Origin: JAMZMI01 sp963848175
Lineage (GTDB): Bacteria > Bacteroidota > Bacteroidia > Cytophagales > Cyclobacteriaceae
Length of the DNA stretch: 64,000 nucleotides
Assembly (NCBI GenBank): GCA_963848175.1
Contig: CAWKCO010000012.1
Coordinates: 1-64,000, forward strand
Direction: 5' to 3'
Positions 19,484-28,189 of this stretch are shown here, in pieces. The position numbers and the translations under genes are program-made. Numbering within the stretch: position 1 is the first letter of the stretch; each line of letters begins with the position of its first letter. The notes below the pieces were generated by a model. It searched no databases and was not told the origin of the DNA. It saw nothing but the letters and a program-made list of their open reading frames with translations.

Positions 19484-20901
19484 GCCATTGCAAATCCTAT
19501 AATCAAATAAAGAATCACAGAAATGCCTCCCGTAAATAATGCATACGGGAGCTGTGTTTTCACGTGATCTATGTGATTGACTCCTGAAGCCATCGAAGAT
19601 ATCAGTGTTGTGTCTGAGATAGGGGAGCAGTGATCGCCAAAGACTCCACCTCCCAAAACAGCGGCAAGCGCCAAATGAGGATTTATGCCTATCGCTTGTG
19701 AAAGTGGTATGGCTATGGAGATCATAATCGCAAAAGTACCCCACGATGTACCAGTCGCAAAGGCAATGAAGCAGCTAGTGATAAATATCACAGCAGGTGC
19801 AACAGAGGGCAGAAGCCAGCTTTGTGTTGATGTGGCTACATAATTTCCCGTTTCCATTGCTTTACATAAATCTCCAAGAGCAAAGGCCAATACCATCAGT
19901 AATGCCATAGAAAGCATGTCATTCATTCCGTCAAGGGAATGATTGATAAATGTATTGAGGTTCATTAGTTTTTGGACGCCATACATGATACCAGCCGTGA
20001 TTATTCCTAAACAAACGGAGTACAATACGGAGGCTGATCCTGACGCATTGCCAATGTATAACCATATTTTAGACATCAAGGATCCTTCAAAACTAGGGTC
20101 GTATCCAGTGAATACCAAAAAGCAAGGCATGGCCAATACCATAATCGTAAGTGGTACGATCATATTAATAGCTTTTCCATTTTCTACTTCTTCAACAACC
20201 GCAGCTTCCTCCTTGTTTTCGTCCAATTCCTCTTGAAATTTCTTCATTGGCCCGTGACTCTTATTGCTCATGGCTAAATAAAATACAAGTAGCAGAGTCA
20301 GTATAGGGTAGAAGTTGAATGGAATGGAATAAAGAAGGGTTTGGAAAGGGGGGAGCGTTTCGTATGCTGCCAAAAGCCCCATAATGTAAGCTCCCCACGC
20401 ATTTATCGGGACAAGTATACATGATGGAGCACTACTCGAATCAGCCAGATAGGCCAACTTAACTTTTGGTATCCCAAACTTCTTGAAAAGGGATTGAAAT
20501 ACTGTGCCTACTGTAAGGATAGAGATATTTGATTCAATGAAAATAAGAAATCCTGTCAGTCCGGCGTATAGCTGCAACTTAGATTTAGGGTTAGGCGAGC
20601 GTTCGATTTTCGCTTTGATGAGATTGACAAAACCACTAATACCACCTGCTTTTTTTATTAAATGGATGAGTGCACCAATCAATAAAGTAAATACGATGGT
20701 TCGCGTGTTTCCACTGCTATTGAAAACACCAGTCAATGCATTGACAGTAGATAAAATACCAGTAAAAGGATTCCACCCTTCAATTATTGTCCAGCCAAGT
20801 AGTAAACCCAAAAGGAGAGAAGGAATGACCTGCTTTGTTTTTATCGCAAGTACTATGGCTAATATTGGAGGTAGAACTGAAAGAAATCCGTATGTGGTCA
20901 T
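19480..20901 (-). CDS. NhaC-family Na+/H+ antiporter
   Basis: The 473-residue polytopic protein has about eleven hydrophobic segments. It matches the NhaC/ion transporter superfamily by the paired re-entrant type motifs (YLADSSSAPSCILVPINAWG and ATGTSWGTFAIMISIAIPL) and the signature GGGVFGDHCSPISDTTLISS. Members exchange Na+ for H+ or carry organic acids with Na+. The upstream lipoprotein overlaps its start by 4 bases, so they are co-transcribed. Substrate is inferred from family only. Confidence 0.87.
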   Translation of the reverse strand: MTTYGFLSVLPPILAIVLAIKTKQVIPSLLLGLLLGWTIIEGWNPFTGILSTVNALTGVFNSSGNTRTIVFTLLIGALIHLIKKAGGISGFVNLIKAKIERSPNPKSKLQLYAGLTGFLIFIESNISILTVGTVFQSLFKKFGIPKVKLAYLADSSSAPSCILVPINAWGAYIMGLLAAYETLPPFQTLLYSIPFNFYPILTLLLVFYLAMSNKSHGPMKKFQEELDENKEEAAVVEEVENGKAINMIVPLTIMVLAMPCFLVFTGYDPSFEGSLMSKIWLYIGNASGSASVLYSVCLGIITAGIMYGVQKLMNLNTFINHSLDGMNDMLSMALLMVLAFALGDLCKAMETGNYVATSTQSWLLPSVAPAVIFITSCFIAFATGTSWGTFAIMISIAIPLSQAIGINPHLALAAVLGGGVFGDHCSPISDTTLISSMASGVNHIDHVKTQLPYALFTGGISVILYLIIGFAMA

Positions 20902-21443
20902 TTTTTTATTATTAGTGATTCATCTACTTCGTTCGTGCCAGCTTTATGAAGAAAACTGTTGAAGATGTGAAGGACAGCAGATTCTATAATTTTTTGCTTG
21001 TCAGAGTATTTATCAAATTGTTTTAGGTCAATACTTGCTTGCCAGACGATTTTCTTCGATTTAGAATTGATAAGTTCTACTAACAATACAGAAGTAAAAA
21101 ATGTATTAGAAGTAATAATGGGCATGTTGTAGTAGCCGTAGCTATTGTCCAATCTCCTTATTTCGGTATTTTGATTAGAGATCAACTCATAGCGAGCCAA
21201 TAAGTCAGGGGAAACGTTGGAGAGGACGTAAGATCGCCTTTCCATTTGTTTTAGGATGTTAGTCTCAATTAAGTCAAAAAGTTGTTTGCTTGGTAAGTGG
21301 AGCTGAGAGTTGTCCACCTTGTAGTTGATAACCGTAAAGGTTTCGAATTGATCGAATAGCGCACGCTCATTAGTGAAATTGACCACCTTGGGAGCACACT
21401 GCATAAGGAAAGGAAGCATCAAACAAAAAAGCCACTTTGTCAT
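20898..21443 (-). CDS. Putative outer-membrane lipoprotein
   Basis: The 181-residue protein starts with a lipoprotein signal (MTKWLFCLMLPFLMQCAPKV, Cys at 16). The mature part has FDQFETFTVINYKVD early and VELINSKSKKIVWQASIDLK late, which recalls the DUF4136-type lipoproteins that form a small alpha/beta domain. I do not know a function. Its stop overlaps the NhaC gene as ATGA, implying translational coupling. Confidence 0.65.
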   Translation of the reverse strand: MTKWLFCLMLPFLMQCAPKVVNFTNERALFDQFETFTVINYKVDNSQLHLPSKQLFDLIETNILKQMERRSYVLSNVSPDLLARYELISNQNTEIRRLDNSYGYYNMPIITSNTFFTSVLLVELINSKSKKIVWQASIDLKQFDKYSDKQKIIESAVLHIFNSFLHKAGTNEVDESLIIKK

Positions 21444-21481
21444 AGTGGCGAATATAATAACATGGGCAAGAAATATTTGCT

Positions 21482-21682
21482 TTAAGCTTCTGATTTGACT
21501 CCTCTAGCGATATTGAGAGAGGTGAGGATTTTGTCGATCAATTTTTGAGAGGTTTCAGTGAATTCATATAAAATATCAAATCTGTCTTTATTGGAACTAG
21601 CGGACGTAACAATGTCAAACTCACTTTCTGAGCCTTTTTCATATTTATCCACGTCCGGATTGTACCAAATAAGTAATTTCAT
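21482..21682 (-). CDS. Small conserved-looking protein of unknown function
   Basis: A 66-residue soluble protein beginning MKLLIWYNPDVDKYEKGSES. It is acidic in the middle and ends in a helix with LIDKILTSLNIA. It has no membrane segment or recognisable motif. Support comes from a clean ATG start with upstream space and position 38 bases ahead of the lipoprotein-antiporter pair on the same strand. No function can be assigned. Confidence 0.55.
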   Translation of the reverse strand: MKLLIWYNPDVDKYEKGSESEFDIVTSASSNKDRFDILYEFTETSQKLIDKILTSLNIARGVKSEA

Positions 21683-21917
21683 TTTCTATGATTAGTTCAA
21701 TATTTTCTGCAATTGATACTATTGCGCAGAAGTAAGTAACCCTTTCGAACCATGAAAATATCACGTTTTTTTTAAAATTCAATGCGAATCCTCACTATTA
21801 TTTAATTAAGTGTCTTTAAATGATTGAATTTTACTTTTCATGGCTGTTAAGAATGTTACCTTCTTGCTGATTGACATAATTTACTTAACTTCATTTTTGG
21901 ATTAGAAATTGTCTTGA

Positions 21918-22703
21918 GTGTCCTTTATTCTAACTTTATTTTCATTTTTTGTACTCTTTTCACAAGAGCAACCAATAGCTGTAGCCAAGATGGCTGGGGT
22001 CTATCAGGGGCGTTCTGTTTTTATTCAAAACTCCTATGATCCAGGGTCTAAAGAGTTTTGTGTAAAGAAAGTATCTGTAAATGAAAGAGTGCTTAACATC
22101 AATTACAGATTAAGTGCTATTAAGGTTGATTTTGATCATGTTGATTTGTACACTCCTGTTAGTATAAAAATTACGCATAAGGAAGGGTGTAATCCTATAA
22201 TCATTAACCCTGATGCCATTTTCTTTCATAGTATATTTTCATTTGAAGAAATACAAGTCTCTGATTCCTTGATTACGTGGAGAACCGTGGGCGAAAAGCC
22301 AGGGGAAGGGCAGTATGTTGTAGAGTATATTGAAGGTGGGCTTTGGACGGAGCAAAGTATGATTCCGGCTCAGAATAAGTTTGAAGGGGCTACTTATAGT
22401 TATTCACCTCAAGTGACTGTTGGTTCGAATAAGTTTAGAATCAAGCACATATTCCCTTTGGGGGATTTTCTCTATTCGCGAGAGCTGGATTTGCACCATT
22501 ACCCAGAGCCCGTTACTTTCACTCCTAAGGCTACAAATAATAAAGTATTTTTTTCCAGACCCGCGTATTACCAAATTTATGATGCTGGTAGCAATCAAGT
22601 GTTGGATGGTACGGGCGCAGAGGTTGATGTCAGCCGTCTACCCAGAGGTGATTATGTGATTTATTTCGATGGTGACGACCCAGGTATGTTCACCAAGAAA
22701 TAA
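21918..22703 (+). CDS. Secreted protein with type IX sorting-like C-terminus
   Basis: The 261-residue protein starts at GTG with a signal peptide (SFILTLFSFFVLFSQ). The middle is beta-rich with no enzymatic motif. The last ~70 residues (FFSRPAYYQIYDAGSNQVLD, then DVSRLPRGDYVIYFDGDD and a terminal TKK) follow the pattern of type A sorting domains for the type IX secretion system: strand, turn, LPxGxYxI and a basic end. PorX at 52953 shows the system exists in this organism. It ends one base from the convergent symporter gene. Confidence 0.6.
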   Translation: MSFILTLFSFFVLFSQEQPIAVAKMAGVYQGRSVFIQNSYDPGSKEFCVKKVSVNERVLNINYRLSAIKVDFDHVDLYTPVSIKITHKEGCNPIIINPDAIFFHSIFSFEEIQVSDSLITWRTVGEKPGEGQYVVEYIEGGLWTEQSMIPAQNKFEGATYSYSPQVTVGSNKFRIKHIFPLGDFLYSRELDLHHYPEPVTFTPKATNNKVFFSRPAYYQIYDAGSNQVLDGTGAEVDVSRLPRGDYVIYFDGDDPGMFTKK

Positions 22704-22704
22704 G

Positions 22705-24093
22705 CTAAATCAAATTGATTCCAAAGAAATTATTTAGGAAAACAAGAACGAAGAGTATCCCCAACATCAAAGGACAGAGGTAGGAAATAAGAAAGCCGAT
22801 TACATTTTTTACAAATGATTTTTGGTAACCTTCGTAACCCAAAGCTATTTCCTCGTGCAAATTGTGTTTTTTCCAAACGTATGCCGCAAATGTCACAATA
22901 AGACAGCCCCCCAATAGCAGCATGATGTCCGCTAGTCCTGCTGCCAATGAAAGAAAATCGGTAGATCCTGGCAATGTAAAGGCAGTTCCAAAAAAGTCAG
23001 AAGCGCCATTTGCCAAAAGCGATGGGATACCTACGATAAAAATGGTGGTCGAAACTAAAATTACTGCGCGTTTACGGCTTACTTTGAGCTCGTCTACCAC
23101 ATAAGAAACAGGCACTTCTAGCAATGAGACAGTGGATGTCAATGCGGCAAATGATAGGAGTAAAAAGAAAAAAGCGCCAATAAAAGCACCTAAATTCTCA
23201 CCGAGGGTTTCGAAAACACCGGGAAGTGTGATAAATATAAGGCCAGGGCCAGCTTGGCTCGACTGCACTTGGCTCATATCACCACCATTGTTGTATGCTA
23301 CCAACGGAAAAATCATGAGACCAGCTAAAAAGGCAATTCCCACATCCGTCAAAGTGATCAAAGCGGATGAACTGACAATGTTGTCATTTTTGGATAGGTA
23401 GCTACCGTAAGTAATCAGCGCTCCCATTCCCAAAGAAAGAGAAAAGAAAGCTTGTCGCAAAGCGCCTCCAATCGTGCTAATTCCGATTTTAGACATATCT
23501 GGAATTAGATAAAATTTTACACCTTCCATGGCATTTGGTAAGGTAAAAGAGTAGGCCACAAGCATCAGAATCATCACCAATAGTGATGGCATAAGAACTT
23601 TAGAAAGCTTTTCAATGCCACCAGAAACACCCTTTGAGACAAAAAAAGCGGTGAAGAACATAAAGACAATGCTGTAGATTCCCACTTTAAACCAATCGCT
23701 TGTAAATGCTCCGAAATTTTGACTTACTGCAAAATTGCCTTGAGCCATTTCTAAAAAATATCCAAAAGCCCAGCCTGCAATCACGTTGTAGAAAGAGAGA
23801 ATGACAACACCGGCAATCAAACCAAGTAAGCCGAGGAATCTCCAATTTTTGAAGCCAAGGCTGGTAAAGGCTCCAATTGGGTTCTTTTGTGTTTTTCTTC
23901 CAATGGCCACCTCGGTAACCATCACGGGAAAACAAAGAATAAAACAAAAAAACAGATACATAACCACAAAAGCAGCTCCACCCCCAAGTCCTACTTCGAA
24001 AGGGAATTTCCAAATGTTTCCAAGGCCAACAGCCGATCCTGCTGCTGCCAAAATAAAACCTAGTCGATTAGAGAATGAACCTCTTGCTGCCAT
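22705..24093 (-). CDS. Neurotransmitter:sodium symporter (NSS) family transporter
   Basis: The 462-residue, 12-segment membrane protein matches bacterial NSS (SNF) transporters such as LeuT: the first helix SRLGFILAAAGSAVGLGNIW carries the unwound GNIWKFP site for Na+ and substrate, then GGAAFVVMYLFFCFI and, in helix 6, FFSLSLGMGALITYGSYL. Such proteins import amino acids or amines with Na+. The C-terminus (FVLVFLNNFFGINLI) is short. It is a single gene, and the substrate is not determinable. Confidence 0.93.
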   Translation of the reverse strand: MAARGSFSNRLGFILAAAGSAVGLGNIWKFPFEVGLGGGAAFVVMYLFFCFILCFPVMVTEVAIGRKTQKNPIGAFTSLGFKNWRFLGLLGLIAGVVILSFYNVIAGWAFGYFLEMAQGNFAVSQNFGAFTSDWFKVGIYSIVFMFFTAFFVSKGVSGGIEKLSKVLMPSLLVMILMLVAYSFTLPNAMEGVKFYLIPDMSKIGISTIGGALRQAFFSLSLGMGALITYGSYLSKNDNIVSSSALITLTDVGIAFLAGLMIFPLVAYNNGGDMSQVQSSQAGPGLIFITLPGVFETLGENLGAFIGAFFFLLLSFAALTSTVSLLEVPVSYVVDELKVSRKRAVILVSTTIFIVGIPSLLANGASDFFGTAFTLPGSTDFLSLAAGLADIMLLLGGCLIVTFAAYVWKKHNLHEEIALGYEGYQKSFVKNVIGFLISYLCPLMLGILFVLVFLNNFFGINLI

Positions 24094-24153
24094 AGAAATG
24101 TAAATGTTTAAGCCGCCAAATATAGCAAATTACCTAAGAGCTACTTTTATATT

Positions 24154-25587
24154 TTAGGGCTCAATGATATCTTCATCATCTTGTGGGACTTCATAAGGGT
24201 AATTGAAAAGATGATTTTCTTTTATGGAATAAGCCACTCGATTAGGAACATACTTTTCCCAGCCAGACTCACCATTTTCTATCATAGCCAGCACATCATC
24301 CGAGATGATATGTAGGTTGTCTAGCTTGGCATTGTGAACATCCATAATCTTGTCGTTACTTCTAAGGTATTCGAATAGATGGATTAAATGCTTTGGTGGC
24401 TGAAAATTGGCTAAACTCTTTAGAGGATCAGATTCTTTTATCTGAGCAGGGTAAAGGTAGAGCTTTACATTGCTTCCAAAGAGACGACTGAAAGACTCCA
24501 AAATGCCGCCATTTAGGTTTTCATAGTACTTCTCGTCAAAAATCCGCTCCAGATTGTTATAACCCAGTACGATTCCTATTTTTCTTTGTCTCGTAAATTG
24601 AGAAAGATAGGCTGCAATTTTATAATGTTCTTGATAGTTTGAAATCATCACATTTTGACCAAGCGAACAGAGTAGGTTTACTCTATCGAGAAAGTCCATT
24701 TCATCTACTTCGCCTTCTAGTGTAAGGTCATTGAGTGTAAGTTCAACTAGTGGTACAATTTTCTCAATTTCCACATCCTGTTCTTTTCTAAATGCCCTCA
24801 TTCCTGCAAGCATCATATCTACGTTTACGTGGGTTACAGGCTTGAAACGTCCTCTTAGTACGAAAATGTTTTTCTTGTAAAGCCGTTCAGATGGTTGTAG
24901 TACCGTTCCGTTTTTGTCAAACATGGTGGCATGTGTGAGTCCATTTTTGACAAGTTTAAGCGCCATCAGGCGATTGTCGACATGATGAAAGTCTGGCCCT
25001 TCGATCCTAAACATATCAATTTCAATCCTGCTTGGATGAATGTTGTCGCGTAATGCATTGATGATATCTTCGGGTTCTGTATAAGAAAAGCATGCATGAA
25101 TGAGGTTTACGCCGACCATTCCTAAAACTTGTTGCTGCCAAAGGGGATCATTGTCTTTTAGTATCACATGGATGATGCAATCATTGGGGTTAGAAAGTGG
25201 GTGTTTTTGAAAGCGGCAGCCAATCCAGCCATGCCCTTGATTGGTACGTCTGAAATTCAATGTTTCCACCGTATTTGCAAAAGCAAAAAAGTGGGATCTT
25301 TTTGCTCTTTGGGTGAGTCGCTGAGAGAGTAGTGAATACTCTCTATTAAGCATTTTGATTAATTTTTCTTCACAAACATACCGCTCACTTTTTCCATATA
25401 TGGCATCAGAAAAGGTCATGTCATAAGCTGACATGGTCTTTGCTATGGTTCCAGAAGCCGCTCCTGCCTTGAAGAACCAATCGGCAACTTGCTGGCCACC
25501 ACCTATTTCGGCAATGGTGCCATAAACTTTTTCATCAAGATTTAAAAAAAGTGCTTTCTCTTTGGTGGTGAGTGTTTTGAATTCCAT
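24154..25587 (-). CDS. Conserved protein of unknown function (477 aa)
   Basis: A large soluble protein with no signal peptide or membrane segment. The N-terminus (TTKEKALFLNLDEKVYGTIA, then EIGGGQQVADWFFKAGAASG and TMSAYDMTFSDAIYG) is distinctive, and I recall it as well conserved across Bacteroidetes. Later parts include GHGWIGCRFQKHP, MVGVNLIHACF, LRGRFKPVTHVNVDM and IGIVLGYNNLERIF. I cannot identify a catalytic motif. Automated names for relatives, as I recall them, are inconsistent and should not be trusted. It is a single gene between the symporter and the acyl-CoA dehydrogenase terminator. Confidence 0.75.
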   Translation of the reverse strand: MEFKTLTTKEKALFLNLDEKVYGTIAEIGGGQQVADWFFKAGAASGTIAKTMSAYDMTFSDAIYGKSERYVCEEKLIKMLNREYSLLSQRLTQRAKRSHFFAFANTVETLNFRRTNQGHGWIGCRFQKHPLSNPNDCIIHVILKDNDPLWQQQVLGMVGVNLIHACFSYTEPEDIINALRDNIHPSRIEIDMFRIEGPDFHHVDNRLMALKLVKNGLTHATMFDKNGTVLQPSERLYKKNIFVLRGRFKPVTHVNVDMMLAGMRAFRKEQDVEIEKIVPLVELTLNDLTLEGEVDEMDFLDRVNLLCSLGQNVMISNYQEHYKIAAYLSQFTRQRKIGIVLGYNNLERIFDEKYYENLNGGILESFSRLFGSNVKLYLYPAQIKESDPLKSLANFQPPKHLIHLFEYLRSNDKIMDVHNAKLDNLHIISDDVLAMIENGESGWEKYVPNRVAYSIKENHLFNYPYEVPQDDEDIIEP

Positions 25588-25663
25588 TAAATGTCCTTGA
25601 GTGAGTTTAGGATAAAATTATGCCTTATATCACTCTAATGAAAGCGTATGGCATATTGATATG

Positions 25664-25692
25664 AAAAAAAGCCCCAATGACGGGGCTTTTTT
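25664..25692 (-). terminator. Intrinsic terminator of acyl-CoA dehydrogenase gene
   Basis: AAAAAAGCCCC pairs with GGGGCTTTTTT (25665-25675 and 25682-25692) around a 6-base loop. It lies 25 bases past the acyl-CoA dehydrogenase stop, and its minus-strand exit is a run of seven T. Confidence 0.9.
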
Positions 25693-25716
25693 GGACTTTC
25701 AACTGAATCTAAAATT

Positions 25717-27525
25717 TTACTTATAAAGAGAGTACGGAAACTTGTTTTGCTTGATCATGTGATCAGCAATAGACCTTCTCAGAATTTTGGTATTTTCAGG
25801 GTTTGCTTTAGTAAAACGTTTCATCCCCATCAACAAAACTTTCAGTTCGTCAGACTCTGCAAAACATGCGACAGCCTCTTCTCCATGATTCCTGATTTTC
25901 TGAACAGCCTCATGTAAATACAAGCTGGTCATTTGTTTATATAGCTGGGCTTTATCATCACCCAGTTTGTCAATGAGTTTTTCAGTTCTCAAAATGGTTG
26001 ATTCTAATGCGTAAACTTCTATGAGCATATCTGCGATGTGCATCAAAATTTCTTGCTCATCATTAAGTTTTGGGCCGAATTTCTCAGCAGCTTTACCAGC
26101 AACCATCAAAACCGCCTTTTTGAGGTTTTTGAGTGTATTTTTTTCATAGGCCATTGGTGCACTTAAATCAGGTGACTCAAACGATGGCACGCCAGTGAGC
26201 TCTTTGCCCACCGCCATAGCTGGGCCTAGCAGGTCAATTTCACCTTTCATAGCACGTTTCAGCATCATGCCTACTAGGAGCATTCTGTTGATTTCATTGG
26301 TGCCTTCGTAAATCCTTGTGATACGTGCATCACGATATGCCCTAGCCATCGGGGCTTCTTCTGAGAATCCCATGCCACCATATATTTGAACGCCTTCATC
26401 TACAACATAAGTCAGTACTTCTGAGCCATGAATTTTGATAATCGCACACTCAATCGAAAACTGCTCCAACGCTTTCAGTTTAGCTTGGCTAGAGTCTAGG
26501 CCACCTTCAATAAGGGTATTGATACGGTCATCTATATTTTGTCCAGCACGGTAAGAAGCAGATTCGATGGCATATGTCTTAGCGGCCATATTGGCCAGTT
26601 TGGTTTGTATCGCACCAAAACTAGAAATGGGAACGTTGAATTGCTTTCTTTCATTGGCATAATTGGTAGCCATGGAAGCAACACTCTTGCAGCCATTGAT
26701 CACACCGCATCCAAGTTTGATTCTACCGACGTTCAGCACATTTACGGCAATTTTAAATCCATTTTCTCTGTCAGAAAGCATGTTTTCTACGGGTACTTTG
26801 CAATCGTTGAAGAACACTTGACGGGTGGAAGACCCCTTGATTCCAAGTTTTTTCTCTTCATCATTCATTGTGATACCTCCATAAGTTTTTTCTACTATGA
26901 AGGCTGTCAGGTTTTTGTCATCATCAATTTTTGCGAATACAATAAATAGATCCGCGAATCCAGCATTTGAGATCCACATTTTTTGACCATTGATCAAGTA
27001 GTGTTTTCCATCTGCTGAAAGCTTGGCCTTTGTTTTTCCACTATTGGCATCTGACCCTGCGTCTGGCTCGGTTAAGCAGTAGGCCGCTTTCCATTCACCA
27101 CTGGCTAGGAGGGGGAGATATTTGTTTTTTTGTTCCTCTGTTCCATAATAGAGAATTGGTAGTGTGCCAATTCCGGTGTGCGCTCCATAGGCCGTTGAAA
27201 ACGATCCTGCAGCCGCAATAATATCGGCCATGAGCATTCCGGTATTGAAATTCATCCCAAGTCCACCATAAGCTTCGGGCACAGATACACCTAGAAGACC
27301 TAACGCTCCCGCCTTGTCCATAAGGCTAGACATCAAACCAGGTTCTAGTGAATCAATTCGTTCAATGTTTGGGGTTATTTCGGTATCTATAAAATCCTGC
27401 GTAGCAGCCGCCATCATTCTTTGCTCTTCTGAAAATTCTTCGGGGATAAAGATTTCATTAGCACTTGTTTCTCTTACGATAAATTCTCCGCCTTTGATAG
27501 AGGATTTTTGGGTTGCAGTTTCCAT
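25717..27525 (-). CDS. Acyl-CoA dehydrogenase with C-terminal extension
   Basis: The 602-residue flavoenzyme oxidises acyl-CoA to trans-2-enoyl-CoA in beta-oxidation. It has the N-terminal helical domain (DKAGALGLLGVSVPEAYGG), the signature CLTEPDAGSDANS, the FAD-binding NGQKMWISNA, ERKQFNVPIS, and the second signature QIYGGMGFSEEAPMARAYRDARITRIYEGTNEINR, quoted here by its first residues QIYGGMGF and last IYEGTNEI. An extra ~170-residue helical region follows, as in ACAD9/VLCAD-like forms. The catalytic Glu is expected in IYEGT. A double operator and a promoter precede the gene. Confidence 0.93.
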   Translation of the reverse strand: METATQKSSIKGGEFIVRETSANEIFIPEEFSEEQRMMAAATQDFIDTEITPNIERIDSLEPGLMSSLMDKAGALGLLGVSVPEAYGGLGMNFNTGMLMADIIAAAGSFSTAYGAHTGIGTLPILYYGTEEQKNKYLPLLASGEWKAAYCLTEPDAGSDANSGKTKAKLSADGKHYLINGQKMWISNAGFADLFIVFAKIDDDKNLTAFIVEKTYGGITMNDEEKKLGIKGSSTRQVFFNDCKVPVENMLSDRENGFKIAVNVLNVGRIKLGCGVINGCKSVASMATNYANERKQFNVPISSFGAIQTKLANMAAKTYAIESASYRAGQNIDDRINTLIEGGLDSSQAKLKALEQFSIECAIIKIHGSEVLTYVVDEGVQIYGGMGFSEEAPMARAYRDARITRIYEGTNEINRMLLVGMMLKRAMKGEIDLLGPAMAVGKELTGVPSFESPDLSAPMAYEKNTLKNLKKAVLMVAGKAAEKFGPKLNDEQEILMHIADMLIEVYALESTILRTEKLIDKLGDDKAQLYKQMTSLYLHEAVQKIRNHGEEAVACFAESDELKVLLMGMKRFTKANPENTKILRRSIADHMIKQNKFPYSLYK

Positions 27526-27567
27526 GGTTTTATTATTTGAATCTATATGGTTCTGATATTAATATGT

Positions 27568-27579
27568 TATGCATGCATA
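27568..27579. promoter_or_regulatory. Second operator, 12-bp palindrome
   Basis: TATGCATGCATA is a perfect 12-bp palindrome with the same core as the 32-bp palindrome at 27595-27626; the centres are 37 bp apart. It would lie at about +1 of the dehydrogenase transcript. Confidence 0.7.
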
Positions 27580-27585
27580 CTAAAT

Positions 27586-27593
27586 CAAATATA
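27586..27593 (-). promoter_or_regulatory. -7 promoter element of acyl-CoA dehydrogenase
   Basis: On the minus strand the sequence is TATATTTG, a perfect match to the Bacteroidetes -7 consensus. It lies between the two palindromes, about 60 bases ahead of the start codon. No clear -33 TTG is present; the 32-bp palindrome occupies that position. Confidence 0.6.
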
Positions 27594-27594
27594 G

Positions 27595-27626
27595 AAATAA
27601 ATGTTATGCATGCATAACATTTATTT
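27595..27626. promoter_or_regulatory. Perfect 32-bp palindromic operator
   Basis: The left arm AAATAAATGTTATGCA is followed directly by its exact reverse complement. The core TTATGCATGCATAA recurs in the second site. Size and symmetry fit a dimeric TetR- or MarR-type repressor. It covers the -33 region of the acyl-CoA dehydrogenase promoter. Confidence 0.8.
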
Positions 27627-27892
27627 AGAAAAATATTTAATTCCTACTTGATGGCTTGTATGTATTGATTTGGAAAGGATCAGAAATCAAAACATGTGTT
27701 TTGTATATTCAAAGCTACAATTTGCTAGACTGTCTTTAAATTGGGGTTGCGGGATGAGTTAAGATTGGCTTTATTTGACTAATGTTGTATTTTCAGCATT
27801 TAAGCCAAAAAATAGGTGGGTTGATCGAAAGTCTAACTGGATTTTACGAACAATACCGCTAATTTGACCTTTAAATATTAGATTTCCGCCAA

Positions 27893-28180
27893 ATGATAAT
27901 AGAAGTAAACCCAAGGCTAGTTCGAAAAATTTCAATTGAGCCTCTTTCCTCTTTAATTGAAAACCTTACTTACGACCAAAGTACTTATACACTTTCTGTA
28001 AAGTATAAGAGTGGGAGTAGAAAAGGTAAAACTCATGAATACTCTCAAATTTCTTTTGAGTCTTTCATGCGTTTACTGGAAAGTGAGTCTATCGGCAGAG
28101 CCGTTCTGTCTTTGGCTAAAAAGTCAAAGGACATGGAACAACATGGTTATCCTGTTGGCAAACCTGTTCTTGACTTTTGA
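27893..28180 (+). CDS. Small protein, possibly KTSC-like
   Basis: A 95-residue soluble protein. The central part (LTYDQSTYTLSVKYKSGSRK, then HEYSQISFESFMRLLESESIGRAV, of which the F..LL..ESIGRA pattern is notable) resembles the KTSC fold, where a strand-turn-strand precedes a helix ending in S.G. The match is by eye and weak. It converges with smc, ending 9 bases from it. No role is known. Confidence 0.5.
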   Translation: MIIEVNPRLVRKISIEPLSSLIENLTYDQSTYTLSVKYKSGSRKGKTHEYSQISFESFMRLLESESIGRAVLSLAKKSKDMEQHGYPVGKPVLDF

Positions 28181-28189
28181 TATAGTTTA

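Larger units (their letters stand above)
27526..27892. other. Regulatory intergenic region
   Basis: This 367-base region separates divergent genes. The part near the dehydrogenase holds two palindromes and a -7 box (listed separately). The rest, 27627-27892, is AT-rich and must carry the promoter of the small plus-strand gene; I see no further open frame or hairpin in it. Confidence 0.7.

Noticed and set aside
26539..26949. A 136-codon plus-strand open frame opposite the acyl-CoA dehydrogenase
   Set aside because: It is antisense to a strongly conserved coding sequence and its product has no coherent domain pattern.
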